The notes beneath the pieces were generated by a model. The model made no database searches. It was not told where the DNA came from and saw only the letters and a list, made by a program, of their open reading frames with translations. From Methanomassiliicoccales archaeon (GTDB lineage Archaea; Thermoplasmatota; Thermoplasmata; Methanomassiliicoccales; JACIVX01), in contig JARYLV010000006.1 of NCBI GenBank assembly GCA_029907465.1, positions 1 through 64,000 on the forward strand: a DNA stretch of 64,000 nt, written 5' to 3'. The position numbers were made by a program, and so were the translations under genes. Positions 26,023 through 36,297 of this stretch are shown in pieces (within the stretch, counting starts at the first letter, position 1; each line of letters opens with the position of its first letter).

Positions 26023-27296
26023 AAAAGCTCTCTGTACGCGTAAGCCTCCTCGCCTTCGCCAAAACAGTAACGGATTTTGGTGAAACTTTTCTTCAATTCT
26101 TTAACCTCCTCCTTAACGGATTCTGGCTTGGCCTCTCTCGCGGCGACTTTCCAGATCAATTCTGCAATCTCCTTCATTTCGCTCTCACGCATGCCTACTC
26201 TCGTCAATTCCTGTGTGCCGAGCCTGATCCCGCTAGGCCTGAGCGGACTCTCGTCGCCAGGCAGTAAGTTCTTGTTGGTGATGATGTTCGCCAACTCTAA
26301 ATCTCTAGCGACCCGCTCACCTCCACCAAATTTCGAAACATCAACGGCTAGAGTATGGGATTCAGTGAACCCCAAATGAGGACAGAGTACCTCCATGCCC
26401 AGTTCATATAGTGCCTCGCCAAGTGCCTTTGCGTTCCTTATGGTCTGCTTTGCATATTCTACACCAAAGATCTCTTCCTCGGCGAGTGTCACGCCCAGCG
26501 CCGCCATCGCGTGTAAGTGATGACTGCTTGTTACGCCCGGGAACACTGCCCTCCGGATCTTCTTCTCCACCTCCTCTGTGATTCCTTCTGCAAGAATGAT
26601 CCCGTGATTCGGCCCTGGGAAAGTTTTGTGAGTACTCGCCGTGATAATATGAGCACCCTCACGCAAAGGATCCTGAAATTTCCCACCTGCAATAAGACCA
26701 AGAACATGAGCCCCATCATACCAGACGATACACCCAATCTCCTCGAAGACATCATTCAGTTCTTTTAGTGGCGCGGGGAAAAGAAAGAGAGACAGTCCGA
26801 ATTGGGCAACGACTGGTCTGGTCTCCAAAAGCAATTTCCTCGTTCCGTCGATATCAATATTCATATCTTTTGCGTTCCAAGGGTATTCAACTGTTCTCAA
26901 CCCCCGCAATCCAACGGCACCAAAAGGCGCCATCGAAATATGAGCACCATTTGCAAGGGCACATGATGATATGAGGTCCCCTGGTTTCGTCAACGCATAG
27001 ATAATGGCTAGATTAGCAACGGTTCCTGAAATTGGGCGAACATCGACGAAGGAACATTTGAAGAGCCTCTTAGCAATTTCCATCGATTTGAGTTCAACAC
27101 GGTCGACATATTCGTTGCCTTGATAAAACCTCTTTCCAGGCATACCTTCAGCATACCGGCCGTGAAAGTCTGAGATCATCATCTCCTGAGCGAGGGGACT
27201 CATGATATTTTCTGATGCGATCATAGGAAGGGATTCCTCGAACCATTTACAATGTGCTTTCACTTGTTCGCGTATCCAGAATGCGTCTTCTTTCAT
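26019..27296 (-). CDS. glyA: Serine hydroxymethyltransferase
   Basis: A 425-residue PLP enzyme of the archaeal SHMT group, interconverting serine and glycine with a pterin one-carbon carrier. It has the N-terminal SENIMSPLAQEMM, the YAEGMPGKRFYQG loop, and the PLP lysine in ASTHKTFPGPNHG. It is somewhat distant from bacterial GlyA, as archaeal tetrahydromethanopterin-linked or divergent SHMTs are. It is a source of one-carbon units in a window rich in methyl-transfer genes. Confidence 0.92.
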   Translation of the reverse strand: MKEDAFWIREQVKAHCKWFEESLPMIASENIMSPLAQEMMISDFHGRYAEGMPGKRFYQGNEYVDRVELKSMEIAKRLFKCSFVDVRPISGTVANLAIIYALTKPGDLISSCALANGAHISMAPFGAVGLRGLRTVEYPWNAKDMNIDIDGTRKLLLETRPVVAQFGLSLFLFPAPLKELNDVFEEIGCIVWYDGAHVLGLIAGGKFQDPLREGAHIITASTHKTFPGPNHGIILAEGITEEVEKKIRRAVFPGVTSSHHLHAMAALGVTLAEEEIFGVEYAKQTIRNAKALGEALYELGMEVLCPHLGFTESHTLAVDVSKFGGGERVARDLELANIITNKNLLPGDESPLRPSGIRLGTQELTRVGMRESEMKEIAELIWKVAAREAKPESVKEEVKELKKSFTKIRYCFGEGEEAYAYRELF

Positions 27297-27396
27297 AGGG
27301 TCACGACACGAGATAATAAATCTCTATAAAAAACATATTGGTAAATGTTAGCATGAAACTTTCAAAGATAAACGCAATTCCGCGTTTAACTCTTAG

Positions 27397-28479
27397 CTAT
27401 TTGTCCCTCATCATGGCACTCAATAAGTCACTCTTCAACCCACTGATCGAATTAACAGGAGTCGGGTCAATGCCTTTCAACATCGCCAAGTAATAACTAA
27501 CAAAGTCGCCCAATACGATACCACGCAGGATACAGTCTAATGCATCTTTCCCCGGGATATCAACGGTCACAGCATTTAGATTCTTCCGTTCAAACATTCT
27601 GGCAGTGACATCAGTTATATTGGCTAAGACTGAGTCTGTCGGAAAACCCCGAAGGAAAACAGGGAGGCACTCAGTTACATATTGACCTTCTAGCCATCCA
27701 ACAATCTGATTGTGATTCATCTCTGGGATTTCACCGCAAAAAGACAACATCTTCGCATTTTCATTGATCTGACTTTGCCATCGGGCGGCAACCGCGCGGA
27801 GATTCCTAGGAGCATAGATTACCGGAACGCGTCCATACAACCGTTTGGCGAGCTTCTTCGCTTCATTTGAGCTCAGGGGAATTTCAGGCGAGCAGGCCTT
27901 CACATACGACTCTAGCACTGCCGATTTAGCCCTCAATTCAGATACCAGAGGCGCGATTCCTTCGCGATCAAGGATGATCGCTATTGCTCCGAGGATATAC
28001 CCGAGCGCAGCCCTCGGCATGATGTTTTTTGGCAAACTCAAATGCTGGATATCAAGGGATAAACATCTCTCCATTAATTTTCCATTAGATGTGATGCAGA
28101 CGACTCTGCATCCTCTGCGGACCGCTTCTTCAAACAATGATAAGGTCTCGATTGTATCACCAGAATAGCTCACGACGACGACGAGCGTATCCTCTCTTGC
28201 CCATTTTGGAGGACGGGTCGATCGTATGATGAAAACTGGTGATGTCGAGACATCTGAAAGATATTCACATAGAATGTCACCAGCAATCGCGGATCCGCCA
28301 ACGCCACAGATGCAGACGCCCTCAACACCAAATGGCTTGTAACGGCAAGATGAGTCGAGGATCGTTCGTAATTGAGTTGGGAAATCAAGTATATATTTGA
28401 TCATTTTTGACTGGTCAATAAGGGTCATCCGCTGGATATTGTCAAGCTCTTCGTGCATCACTCGTATAATCGCTGTCAT
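27397..28479 (-). CDS. Bifunctional phosphoglucose/phosphomannose isomerase
   Basis: A 360-residue double SIS-domain protein of the archaeal PGI/PMI family, interconverting fructose-6-phosphate with glucose-6-phosphate and mannose-6-phosphate. First SIS: CGVGGSAIAGD and VVSYSGDTIETL. The glutamate and histidine of the active site fit in NENAKML and EMNHNQIVGW. The N-terminus MTAIIRV is slightly long; an internal ATG (28458) could be the start. It lies just downstream of the divergent riboflavin operon. Confidence 0.9.
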   Translation of the reverse strand: MTAIIRVMHEELDNIQRMTLIDQSKMIKYILDFPTQLRTILDSSCRYKPFGVEGVCICGVGGSAIAGDILCEYLSDVSTSPVFIIRSTRPPKWAREDTLVVVVSYSGDTIETLSLFEEAVRRGCRVVCITSNGKLMERCLSLDIQHLSLPKNIMPRAALGYILGAIAIILDREGIAPLVSELRAKSAVLESYVKACSPEIPLSSNEAKKLAKRLYGRVPVIYAPRNLRAVAARWQSQINENAKMLSFCGEIPEMNHNQIVGWLEGQYVTECLPVFLRGFPTDSVLANITDVTARMFERKNLNAVTVDIPGKDALDCILRGIVLGDFVSYYLAMLKGIDPTPVNSISGLKSDLLSAMMRDK

Positions 28480-28694
28480 AATAAATTAGATGCGCGCAGA
28501 ACGCTCATTTTCTGTTTATCGTGCCTTTAGGAATTTGACAGCGGGAGAAATACATTTAGGGGGAGCAGAGAAAAATTCATCTTTTCGAAATGGAAGGTAG
28601 AAACGACTGGCAATTATGATTTCCAGATCAATTGATGCTACTAATAGTTTGGTAACTACAAAAGGAATAATATTAGTGCCAATTATCAGCTTGG

Positions 28695-29410
28695 ATGCGA
28701 TCCACCATGTTCGAAAATGTGACTAGAGCTCTCCACGACTTACGTAGTGGAAAAATCATTCTAATCTATGATGCAGACAATAGAGAACGAGAGACGGACA
28801 TGGTCATCGCTTCGGAAAAAGTCACGCCAGAGGTCATCAGGACGATGAGAAAGGACGCAGGCGGACTGATTTGCACTACCGTGCACAATGACATCCGAGA
28901 ACTCATCGGGATTCCATACCTGGCTGACGTTTTCAGCAACATTTCAGATCGCTATCCGATCTTTTCACGGCTCAGCCCAAATGACATCCCATACGACACC
29001 AAATCAGCGTTTTCAATTACAATCAATCACCGGAACACTTTTACTGGGGTAACGGATAAAGACAGGGCACTCACGATTTCTGAATTCGCAAAGTTCGCAG
29101 GGCGTGCATTGAAAACAGAAAACGGATGGGCAAAGGAGGAATTCGGACGGCTTTTTAGAGCCCCAGGTCACGTGTACCTCCTCAATGCTCGAAAAGATTT
29201 GCTCGTCTCAAGGTTCGGCCATACTGAGCTAGCAACTGCAATGACCGTCATGGCTGGCGTCATACCGACCGCAACAATATGCGAAATGATGGGTGATGAC
29301 GGGAATGCTCTTCCAAAGGAACTAGCAAAAGCGTATGCGAGAGAGCATGGACTGGTATTTCTTGAAGGGAGAGAGATCATCGAAGCATGGCGATCTGGTG
29401 CGTGGTTGCG

Positions 29411-29414
<4 letters not shown>
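28695..29414 (+). CDS. ribB: 3,4-dihydroxy-2-butanone 4-phosphate synthase
   Basis: A 239-residue DHBP synthase producing the four-carbon unit for lumazine from ribulose 5-phosphate. Signature segments: the acidic loop DADNRERETDM, GGLICTT, TGVTDKDRALTI (the TDR motif), PGHVYLL and HTELATAMTVMAG. First gene of an overlapping four-gene riboflavin operon. The ATG at 28695 has a TATA-like AATAATATT about 25 bases upstream and no Shine-Dalgarno, so it may be leaderless; an internal ATG (28707) is possible. A 7-base inverted repeat brackets the promoter. Confidence 0.93.
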
Positions 29415-30329
<915 letters not shown>

Positions 30330-30335
30330 TGAATA

Positions 30336-30746
30336 ATGAGGAAATTCAACATAGGGATAGTTGTCTCTGAGTATAATTTCGACATCACATCGATGATGCT
30401 GGAAAGGGCGAAGGAACACGCGAAATTTCTGGACGTCAACATCGCAAAAATTGTGACAGTTCCTGGTGTTTTTGACATGCCACTCGCGATCAAGAAGATG
30501 ATCCAGGAGAAGGACATCGATGGAATCGTGACGATCGGCGCCGTCATTGAAGGCGAGACCGAGCACGACGAGGTAATTATGCAGCATGCTGCCAGAAAAA
30601 TCGCCGATCTTGCGCTTGAATACGATAAACCAGTAACGCTCGGCATCAGTGGTCCAGGAATGACGAGGCTCCAGGCTGAGGAGCGCATTGAAAAAGCGAG
30701 AGAGGCCGTAGAGGCGTGCGTCAAATTACTCAAAGCCCTTTCCTGA
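30336..30746 (+). CDS. ribH: 6,7-dimethyl-8-ribityllumazine synthase
   Basis: A 136-residue lumazine synthase subunit that condenses the ribB product with 5-amino-6-ribitylaminouracil. It has VVSEYNFDIT at the substrate site, VPGVFDMPLA, TIGAVIEGETEHDE and a C-terminal helix; length is normal for archaeal capsid-forming subunits. It starts 6 bases after ribC, ending the operon; T-rich tracts follow (30747-30770). Confidence 0.95.
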   Translation: MRKFNIGIVVSEYNFDITSMMLERAKEHAKFLDVNIAKIVTVPGVFDMPLAIKKMIQEKDIDGIVTIGAVIEGETEHDEVIMQHAARKIADLALEYDKPVTLGISGPGMTRLQAEERIEKAREAVEACVKLLKALS

Positions 30747-30770
30747 TTTTTTCCTCTCTTACAATTTTTT
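30744..30770 (+). terminator. T-rich terminator after ribH
   Basis: Two plus-strand runs of six T separated by a CT-rich spacer begin at the ribH stop codon, typical of archaeal termination before the promoter of the HdrA operon. Confidence 0.45.
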
Positions 30771-30841
30771 GCGAAATTTCGGAGAACAACAAATAAACTT
30801 CGTAAGAAAAATTCGCTAATGGCGCCGGACGCATGAATCTT

Positions 30842-30853
30842 GTTTATATAATT
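30842..30853 (+). promoter_or_regulatory. TATA box of the HdrA-FrhB-GltS operon
   Basis: GTTTATATAATT about 130 bases before the HdrA ATG. The transcript would start near 30870 and carry an untranslated leader of about 100 bases, unusually long beside the near-leaderless genes in this window. Confidence 0.5.
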
Positions 30854-30933
30854 TTCTCAGGCTTTTTCTCCGTGATAATTATTGTCTGGGTTGTCCGAAA
30901 GAATCTTATATCGAGAGAAGAAATGCGAACTTC

Positions 30934-30959
30934 GGAGGCAGTGCGCCGGCAGTGCCTCC
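30934..30959 (+). promoter_or_regulatory. Leader hairpin with nested direct repeat upstream of hdrA
   Basis: GGAGGCA (30934-30940) and TGCCTCC (30953-30959) form a perfect 7-bp GC-rich stem with a 12-nt loop, ending 15 bases before the ATG and touching the probable ribosome site AGGATGG (30961-30967). GGCAGTGC also occurs twice within it as a direct repeat. The placement suggests control of translation (inference). Confidence 0.4.
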
Positions 30960-30974
30960 TAGGATGGCAATACT

Positions 30975-33900
30975 ATGAAGGAGGAGACCACCAAGGTCCT
31001 AGTCATCGGCGGGGGGATAGCGGGTATTTCTTCCGCGCTCGAACTCGCCAATCATGGCCACGAGGTTTTTCTCGTCGAACGCAGACCGTCGATCGGCGGT
31101 AGGATGTCACAACTGGACAAGACTTTTCCTACATTAGACTGTGCAATTTGTATCCTCGCCCCAAAGATGGTTGAGGTGTCAAGGAACCCGCGCATTCATT
31201 TGATGACGTATTCTGAAATCGAGGATGTTAAAGGTCACGAAGACGGTTTCGACGTGAAAATCAAAGTGAAAAAAAGGTATGTTGACGTCACAAAATGCAC
31301 GGGTTGCGGTATTTGCGCCGATCACTGTCCTCAAAAGCATCTCATCGACGAATTCAATGAAGGACTGGGAGAGAGATCAGCAGTTTTCATCCCTTTCCCC
31401 CAGGCCGTTCCGCGGGTTGCAACGATTGATGAGAACCACTGCCTCAAATTGACGAAAGGCGTGTGTGGGGTTTGTGAAAAGAAATGTCCGGCTGGGGCCA
31501 TAAAATTCGATGATGAGGAGACATTTGTCGACATCAATGTCAAATCGATCATTGTTGCAACTGGATTTGATGTTTTTGATGGGAACTATCTCGGTCGATA
31601 CGGGTACGGGCGTTTCAAGAATGTTATTACGGCTTTGCAATACGAAAGAATGCTTAACGCATCAGGACCAACCAAGGGCATCATTGCGAGGCCTTCCGAC
31701 GGCAGAATACCCACACGCATCGGCATCGTCCAATGTGCAGGATCAAGGGATGAAGGGTGTAAGAGCTACTGCTCGAAAATCTGCTGCATCTATTCAGCGA
31801 AAGAAGCGATCCTTACCAAGGAGCATTTACCTGAATCAGAGATTCTTGTTTTTCACAATGACCTTCGAACGATTGGAAAGGGACATGAAGAGTTCATTAG
31901 AAGATCGAGGCAAGAAACCGGAATCCAGTACATTCCCTCCTTAATAGGGGACGTCGAGGAGGATGAGGAGGGGTGTATCAGGGTCAGATACCACGATCGG
32001 CAAACTGATAGAATACTTACAACTACCGTTGATCTCCTCATTCTCTGCCCCCCTATCGTTCCAAGTAATGGGACTGCGGAGCTTGCAAGAATGCTCAGCA
32101 TAGATCTTGATGAAAACGGATTTATCAAGACCCTCGACTCAAACCCAGTTGCAACAACAAGGGATGGCATTCTTGTTTGCGGTTGTGCGAGAGGGCCTGA
32201 AGACATTTCCAATACAGTCACGGACGCGATGACCGCAGCCTGCGTCGTTACTCAAAGGAGCGGTGTGGGAGTTGTCAAACTGGAGGATGATGAGGAGTTT
32301 ATTTCAGAAACGGCGCTAAAGGAGCCAAGAATTGGTGTTTTTGTATGCAGTTGCGGGATGAATATTGGCGCTGTCGTCGATGTGGACGAGGTCGTGCACT
32401 ATGCCTCGATGTTGCCCGGAGTGGCCTACGCAGAAAAATGCATGTACGCGTGCTCCCAAGACAACCAGAACGCCATTCAAAAGGCGATCAAAGAATTAGG
32501 ACTAAACAGGATACTCGTAGCTGCGTGTAGCCCGAGAAGCCATCTTCAATTGTTCCAGGATACATGCAGACGCGCGGGACTGAACAGGAACCTCGTTGGT
32601 TTTGTCAGCATAAGGGAATTGGACAGTTGGGTTCACCAGCACGATAGAGAAAAAGCGACAGAAAAAGCCAAAATACTGGTGAGAATGGGAATTGCCAATA
32701 TCGCCCTTGCGAGACCGATGAAACAGATTCGGAGTGAGGTCGTTCGATCAGCAATCGTCATTGGCGGCGGAATCGCTGGCATGACAGCTGCTCTTTCTAT
32801 CGCGTCTAAGGGCTTCCCAGTGTATCTCGTTGAGAAATCGGATGTTCTTGGTGGCCGTGTAAAAGACAATCATTTGAAAGACCTCGATGCCGAACTACCG
32901 CAAAAGTTGTCCAACCAGATGATCGATGCTATCAGATCCTGCAAGAACATAGAGGTGTTGACATCAACATCGATCGCAGCAGTCAGCGGTTCTGTAGGGC
33001 ACTTTGTTGTCAAACTCAGGAAAGGAGGTCTGGTGGAAACAGGTCCATTTATTGGGGACAGGATCATCGAGGCTGGCGTAATCGTTCTTGCAACTGGTGC
33101 TGAGTTACTTCGGCCCGATGGCATCTATGATTATGGATTGGATGAACGCGTTATCACCCAGCTTGAATTCGAGAGAATGCTGGAAGATGGGACTGCAAAG
33201 GGATCCGACATCGTGGAGATTCTCTGTGCTGGCTCGCGAGAAAATGAGGGCAGGACATATTGCTCTCAGATATGTTGCGAGGTTGCCCTCAGGGATCTTC
33301 TTGAACTGAAGCGGATGAGCCCTCAATCGAATATCTACGTCTTATATAGAGATATTCGAATTAATGGGCTTTTAGAAAAATATTACAGGGAGGCATGTGA
33401 GGTCGGAATCAGATTCATCAGATTCGGTGAAGAAGATCCGCCAAGAATTGACCGATTGGACGGGCTGAATGTAAAAATAAAGGATGTGGTCAGTGACGAT
33501 GAGCTTGTGATCAGGCCTGATCTCGTCGTCCTTGCTGTCCCACTCATACCGGGAGAAGACAATAAGATCCTTTCAGAAATGCTCAAGGTACCCCTTTCAG
33601 AAGACGGTTTCTTTCTCGAAGCCCACCCAAAGCTACGTCCGGTGGATTTTTCTGTTGATGGCATCTTCATTGCTGGTACAGCCCAGTATCCAAAAGGGAT
33701 AGTTGAATCAATGAAACAAGGCTTGGCCGCAGCGTCGCGCGCACTCGGGATCCTTATGAACGCACAAATAGTCCGTGACCCAACGGTTGCAGTCGTCGAC
33801 CAAGAACTATGCACAGGATGTGCAAGGTGCATTGAGGCCTGTCCATACAGCGCGATCGAGATTAGAATACAGAATGAGATGCTTGTAGCTGAGATAAACA

Positions 33901-34469
33901 GTCTACTATGCAAGGGATGCGGGGCATGTGCTGCAGCGTGTCCGTGCAGAGCGATTACCCTACACAACTTCACAAATGACCAGATCATCGCACAGATAGA
34001 CGCAGCCTTGGAGGACACAAAAGAAGATGAGATCAGGAGTGTCGCATTCTTATGCCATTGGTGCGCGTATGCCGGAGCTGATAATGCGGGAGTCAGTAGG
34101 TATCAGTACCCGCCGAATGTCCTCCCGATCAGAATTATGTGCAGCGGAAGAATCGATCCATTTCACGTCCTCTATGCGCTTCTCAAGGGATCGGACGGCG
34201 TCTTTATCGGCGCATGCCACCCTGGTGACTGCCATTATATGATCGGGAACCAGCTCATGAAGAGAAAAATCGACAATCTGAGAGAGATGATTAGGGACTA
34301 TGGTTTTGAGCCCGAACGGGTCAGAGTCGAGTGGATATCCGCTTCTGAGGGCAGGAGGTTTGCAGAAGTTGTGAAGGAATTCGTGGCAGATTTGAGGCGC
34401 CTCGGACCAAATCCCCTCAAGAAATCAATTGCCACCGAGCAGCGCGTCCGCGAAAAGGGGGTGGCGTGA
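30975..34469 (+). CDS. hdrA: HdrA-HdrA-MvhD fusion, electron-bifurcation-type flavoprotein
   Basis: A 1164-residue iron-sulfur flavoprotein. Residues 1-430: an HdrA-type FAD unit (VIGGGIAGISSALELA, LDCAICILAPKM) with an inserted ferredoxin motif CTGCGICADHC and the CSKICC cysteines. Residues ~450-590: an HdrA N-terminal cluster domain (VCSCGMNIG, ACSPRSHL). Residues ~590-960: a second FAD unit (VIGGGIAGMTAALSIA, AGSRENEG, CSQICC). Residues ~965-1025: two 4Fe-4S motifs (CTGCARCIEACP, CKGCGACAAACP). Residues ~1045-1150: an MvhD-like 2Fe-2S domain (CHWCAYAGAD, GACHPGDCHY). HdrA is the bifurcating flavin subunit of heterodisulfide reductase; MvhD normally links it to a hydrogenase or dehydrogenase. 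No HdrBC or hydrogenase genes are here; the partners are FrhB-like and glutamate synthase subunits. Confidence 0.95.
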   Translation: MKEETTKVLVIGGGIAGISSALELANHGHEVFLVERRPSIGGRMSQLDKTFPTLDCAICILAPKMVEVSRNPRIHLMTYSEIEDVKGHEDGFDVKIKVKKRYVDVTKCTGCGICADHCPQKHLIDEFNEGLGERSAVFIPFPQAVPRVATIDENHCLKLTKGVCGVCEKKCPAGAIKFDDEETFVDINVKSIIVATGFDVFDGNYLGRYGYGRFKNVITALQYERMLNASGPTKGIIARPSDGRIPTRIGIVQCAGSRDEGCKSYCSKICCIYSAKEAILTKEHLPESEILVFHNDLRTIGKGHEEFIRRSRQETGIQYIPSLIGDVEEDEEGCIRVRYHDRQTDRILTTTVDLLILCPPIVPSNGTAELARMLSIDLDENGFIKTLDSNPVATTRDGILVCGCARGPEDISNTVTDAMTAACVVTQRSGVGVVKLEDDEEFISETALKEPRIGVFVCSCGMNIGAVVDVDEVVHYASMLPGVAYAEKCMYACSQDNQNAIQKAIKELGLNRILVAACSPRSHLQLFQDTCRRAGLNRNLVGFVSIRELDSWVHQHDREKATEKAKILVRMGIANIALARPMKQIRSEVVRSAIVIGGGIAGMTAALSIASKGFPVYLVEKSDVLGGRVKDNHLKDLDAELPQKLSNQMIDAIRSCKNIEVLTSTSIAAVSGSVGHFVVKLRKGGLVETGPFIGDRIIEAGVIVLATGAELLRPDGIYDYGLDERVITQLEFERMLEDGTAKGSDIVEILCAGSRENEGRTYCSQICCEVALRDLLELKRMSPQSNIYVLYRDIRINGLLEKYYREACEVGIRFIRFGEEDPPRIDRLDGLNVKIKDVVSDDELVIRPDLVVLAVPLIPGEDNKILSEMLKVPLSEDGFFLEAHPKLRPVDFSVDGIFIAGTAQYPKGIVESMKQGLAAASRALGILMNAQIVRDPTVAVVDQELCTGCARCIEACPYSAIEIRIQNEMLVAEINSLLCKGCGACAAACPCRAITLHNFTNDQIIAQIDAALEDTKEDEIRSVAFLCHWCAYAGADNAGVSRYQYPPNVLPIRIMCSGRIDPFHVLYALLKGSDGVFIGACHPGDCHYMIGNQLMKRKIDNLREMIRDYGFEPERVRVEWISASEGRRFAEVVKEFVADLRRLGPNPLKKSIATEQRVREKGVA

Positions 34470-35602
34470 TGTCAAAAGAGCTCGAAACCTATGTGTGGAG
34501 TCTCGGTAAGTGTACGGGTTGCGGCGCCTGCGTGGCATGTTGCTCAAGAGGAGTCCTTTATTTCCCAGATGGAAAACAAAACCCAGACCACCGGAAATTG
34601 ACAAAACGTTTTGGCCTTTCCACGTACGCTATCGATCCTTGTTTCGGCTGCGAGGCCTTCTGTGTCGAAGTATGTCCGCGACTGAGGGAGTGGGGGGAGG
34701 GGAAGATGGTTTCTGTCGTCTCAGCGAGGTCTTGTCTAACCGCTCTGAGAAGTAGGCATGGAGATCTTCTCAGTGATGTCCTAAACCAGTTGCTTGTGAG
34801 CGCGCTCGAAAGCGGCTTCATAGATGGTGCCATTGTCACCGATGTCGATAGATGGACTTGGCAGCCTTTTTCAAGGGTTGTGACCACCGAAAGCGAAATA
34901 TACGATTGTGCTGGACACCAGTTCATCTGGTCTCCGACACTGTCGAGTCTTAATGAGGCTGTGCATGACAAGTCGCTGAGAAAAATCGCCCTCGTTGGCG
35001 CCCCGTGTGTGATCGACGCTGCGAGGATGATTCAGAAGTCGAAAATGAAGGGACTCGAAATCTACGGAAAATCACTGAGGATACTCATCGGGAGATTTTG
35101 CGCCGGAGTTTGCATGCACGATCTCGTCTCCGAGGTCATTGAGAAAGAGATGGGGATCTCACCGAGGAATATTGCAATGATGGACCGTTCCACCGCTGAA
35201 AAGCTTCTCACAGTGACGCTGCGTGACGGTACAGTCAGAGAAATCTCACTGGCAAACACACAGAAATACCTCCGGATGGGTTGCGCTAGATGTACTGATT
35301 ACCTCGCAGAGTCGGCTGACCTTTCAATAGGCTACACTGGCTCGCGATACGGCTACTGCACGATCATCACAAGGAACGCTGCCGGAGAAAGTTTGCTAAC
35401 GAGAGCTGTCCAGACAGGCCATCTTGAGATCACAAAGAGTGTTGATACGAATCAACTTTATATTGCAAAGCGGAACAAACAGAAGAGGAAAAGGTCCCAA
35501 CTCTACGATGAAGAGTTGCTCCTAATGCTGGAGGGGCTCACTGATCCAGAAAAAAGGCTGGAGGCTTTGAAACGCTACTCCCAGCTCTCAGTGAGGCGGT
35601 GA
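34469..35602 (+). CDS. FrhB-like flavin/F420-binding oxidoreductase subunit
   Basis: A 377-residue member of the F420-reducing hydrogenase beta (FrhB/FdhB/FpoF) family. Two N-terminal 4Fe-4S ferredoxin motifs (CTGCGACVACC; CFGCEAFCVEVCP) precede the catalytic domain, which carries FrhB features ALVGAPCVIDAAR, GRFCAGVCMHD and MGCARCTDYLAE. In relatives this subunit binds FAD and exchanges electrons with F420, though some act on ferredoxin, NAD(P)H or glutamate synthase. The ATG lies in the TGATG overlap with hdrA. It probably passes electrons between HdrA and the glutamate synthase subunits encoded next (inference). Confidence 0.9.
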   Translation: MSKELETYVWSLGKCTGCGACVACCSRGVLYFPDGKQNPDHRKLTKRFGLSTYAIDPCFGCEAFCVEVCPRLREWGEGKMVSVVSARSCLTALRSRHGDLLSDVLNQLLVSALESGFIDGAIVTDVDRWTWQPFSRVVTTESEIYDCAGHQFIWSPTLSSLNEAVHDKSLRKIALVGAPCVIDAARMIQKSKMKGLEIYGKSLRILIGRFCAGVCMHDLVSEVIEKEMGISPRNIAMMDRSTAEKLLTVTLRDGTVREISLANTQKYLRMGCARCTDYLAESADLSIGYTGSRYGYCTIITRNAAGESLLTRAVQTGHLEITKSVDTNQLYIAKRNKQKRKRSQLYDEELLLMLEGLTDPEKRLEALKRYSQLSVRR

Positions 35603-35604
35603 AA

Positions 35605-36297
35605 ATGGCTGCTTCTATCGATTGTACCGACCTGGACATGCGGATTTGTAATGAGAGGATAAGAGAACTGATCGGAACAACTGACCGCATCGAGATCTTT
35701 AACGCTTCACATATCGACGGCCTCTGCGGAGGACTGCGCTCGGGGAAAGCTCTCATCCACGGTGATGTCGGTGATTATTTCGGGATACTAAATGCCGGTG
35801 CTGAACTCGTTGTTACGGGGTCTTCAGGCAGATTTCTTGGTGATGGCATGACAGCTGGACGAATAGAAGTCGGCTCGGACGTCGGAGATGGTGCTGCCGT
35901 TTATTGTTATGGCGGGGTCATTAGGATCAGGGGATCTGCTGGTGACTTTCTTGGAACGATGAACAAGGGTGCAACGATCATTGTGGAAGGCGATATCGGA
36001 AATAACGCAGGAACTTACATGGTGGGGGGCGACATCGTCGTTCTAGGGGACGCAGGAAAGGCGTTGGGAGATTACATGATCCGAGGCGCGATTTACATTG
36101 CTGGCTCCTACAGCGATCTCGGGAACAATGCTAAATTGGAAAAACTTCGATCTTCTGACCTTGATAAACTCGATACGATCTTGGCGGTTGAAGGGTTGAA
36201 TATCAGTCCCCGTGCCTTTCAAAAGATTATCCCAGCAACATTTAGGCCTTTTTATAGCGAAAAGACGCAGATGCAAGAAGGTGGAGGGGTGCGATGA
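35605..36297 (+). CDS. Glutamate synthase GXGXG (GltB3-like) domain protein
   Basis: A 230-residue stand-alone GXGXG-repeat protein, the C-terminal beta-helix domain of glutamate synthase large subunit, also found in FwdC and MgsB. Successive turns read GDVGD, GSSGR, GSDVGD, GSAGD, GDIGN and GDAGK. In full-length GltB this domain is structural and helps shape the ammonia tunnel. The ATG at 35605 follows GGTGA; a GTG six bases upstream overlaps the FrhB stop. The gene overlaps the FMN subunit gene by 4 bases, so both belong to one complex. In archaea the three GltB parts are often separate genes. Confidence 0.9.
   Translation: MAASIDCTDLDMRICNERIRELIGTTDRIEIFNASHIDGLCGGLRSGKALIHGDVGDYFGILNAGAELVVTGSSGRFLGDGMTAGRIEVGSDVGDGAAVYCYGGVIRIRGSAGDFLGTMNKGATIIVEGDIGNNAGTYMVGGDIVVLGDAGKALGDYMIRGAIYIAGSYSDLGNNAKLEKLRSSDLDKLDTILAVEGLNISPRAFQKIIPATFRPFYSEKTQMQEGGGVR

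Noticed and set aside
30833-31102. Small frame with a hydrophobic N-terminus just before and inside hdrA
   Set aside because: It runs out of frame into hdrA, its C-terminal half is an antisense-like Arg-rich shadow, and the region fits better as the hdrA leader downstream of a TATA box.
30975-34469. Classical methanogenic heterodisulfide reductase
   Set aside because: No HdrB/HdrC, Mvh hydrogenase or Mcr genes are in the window; the genes that overlap HdrA are FrhB-like and glutamate synthase parts.
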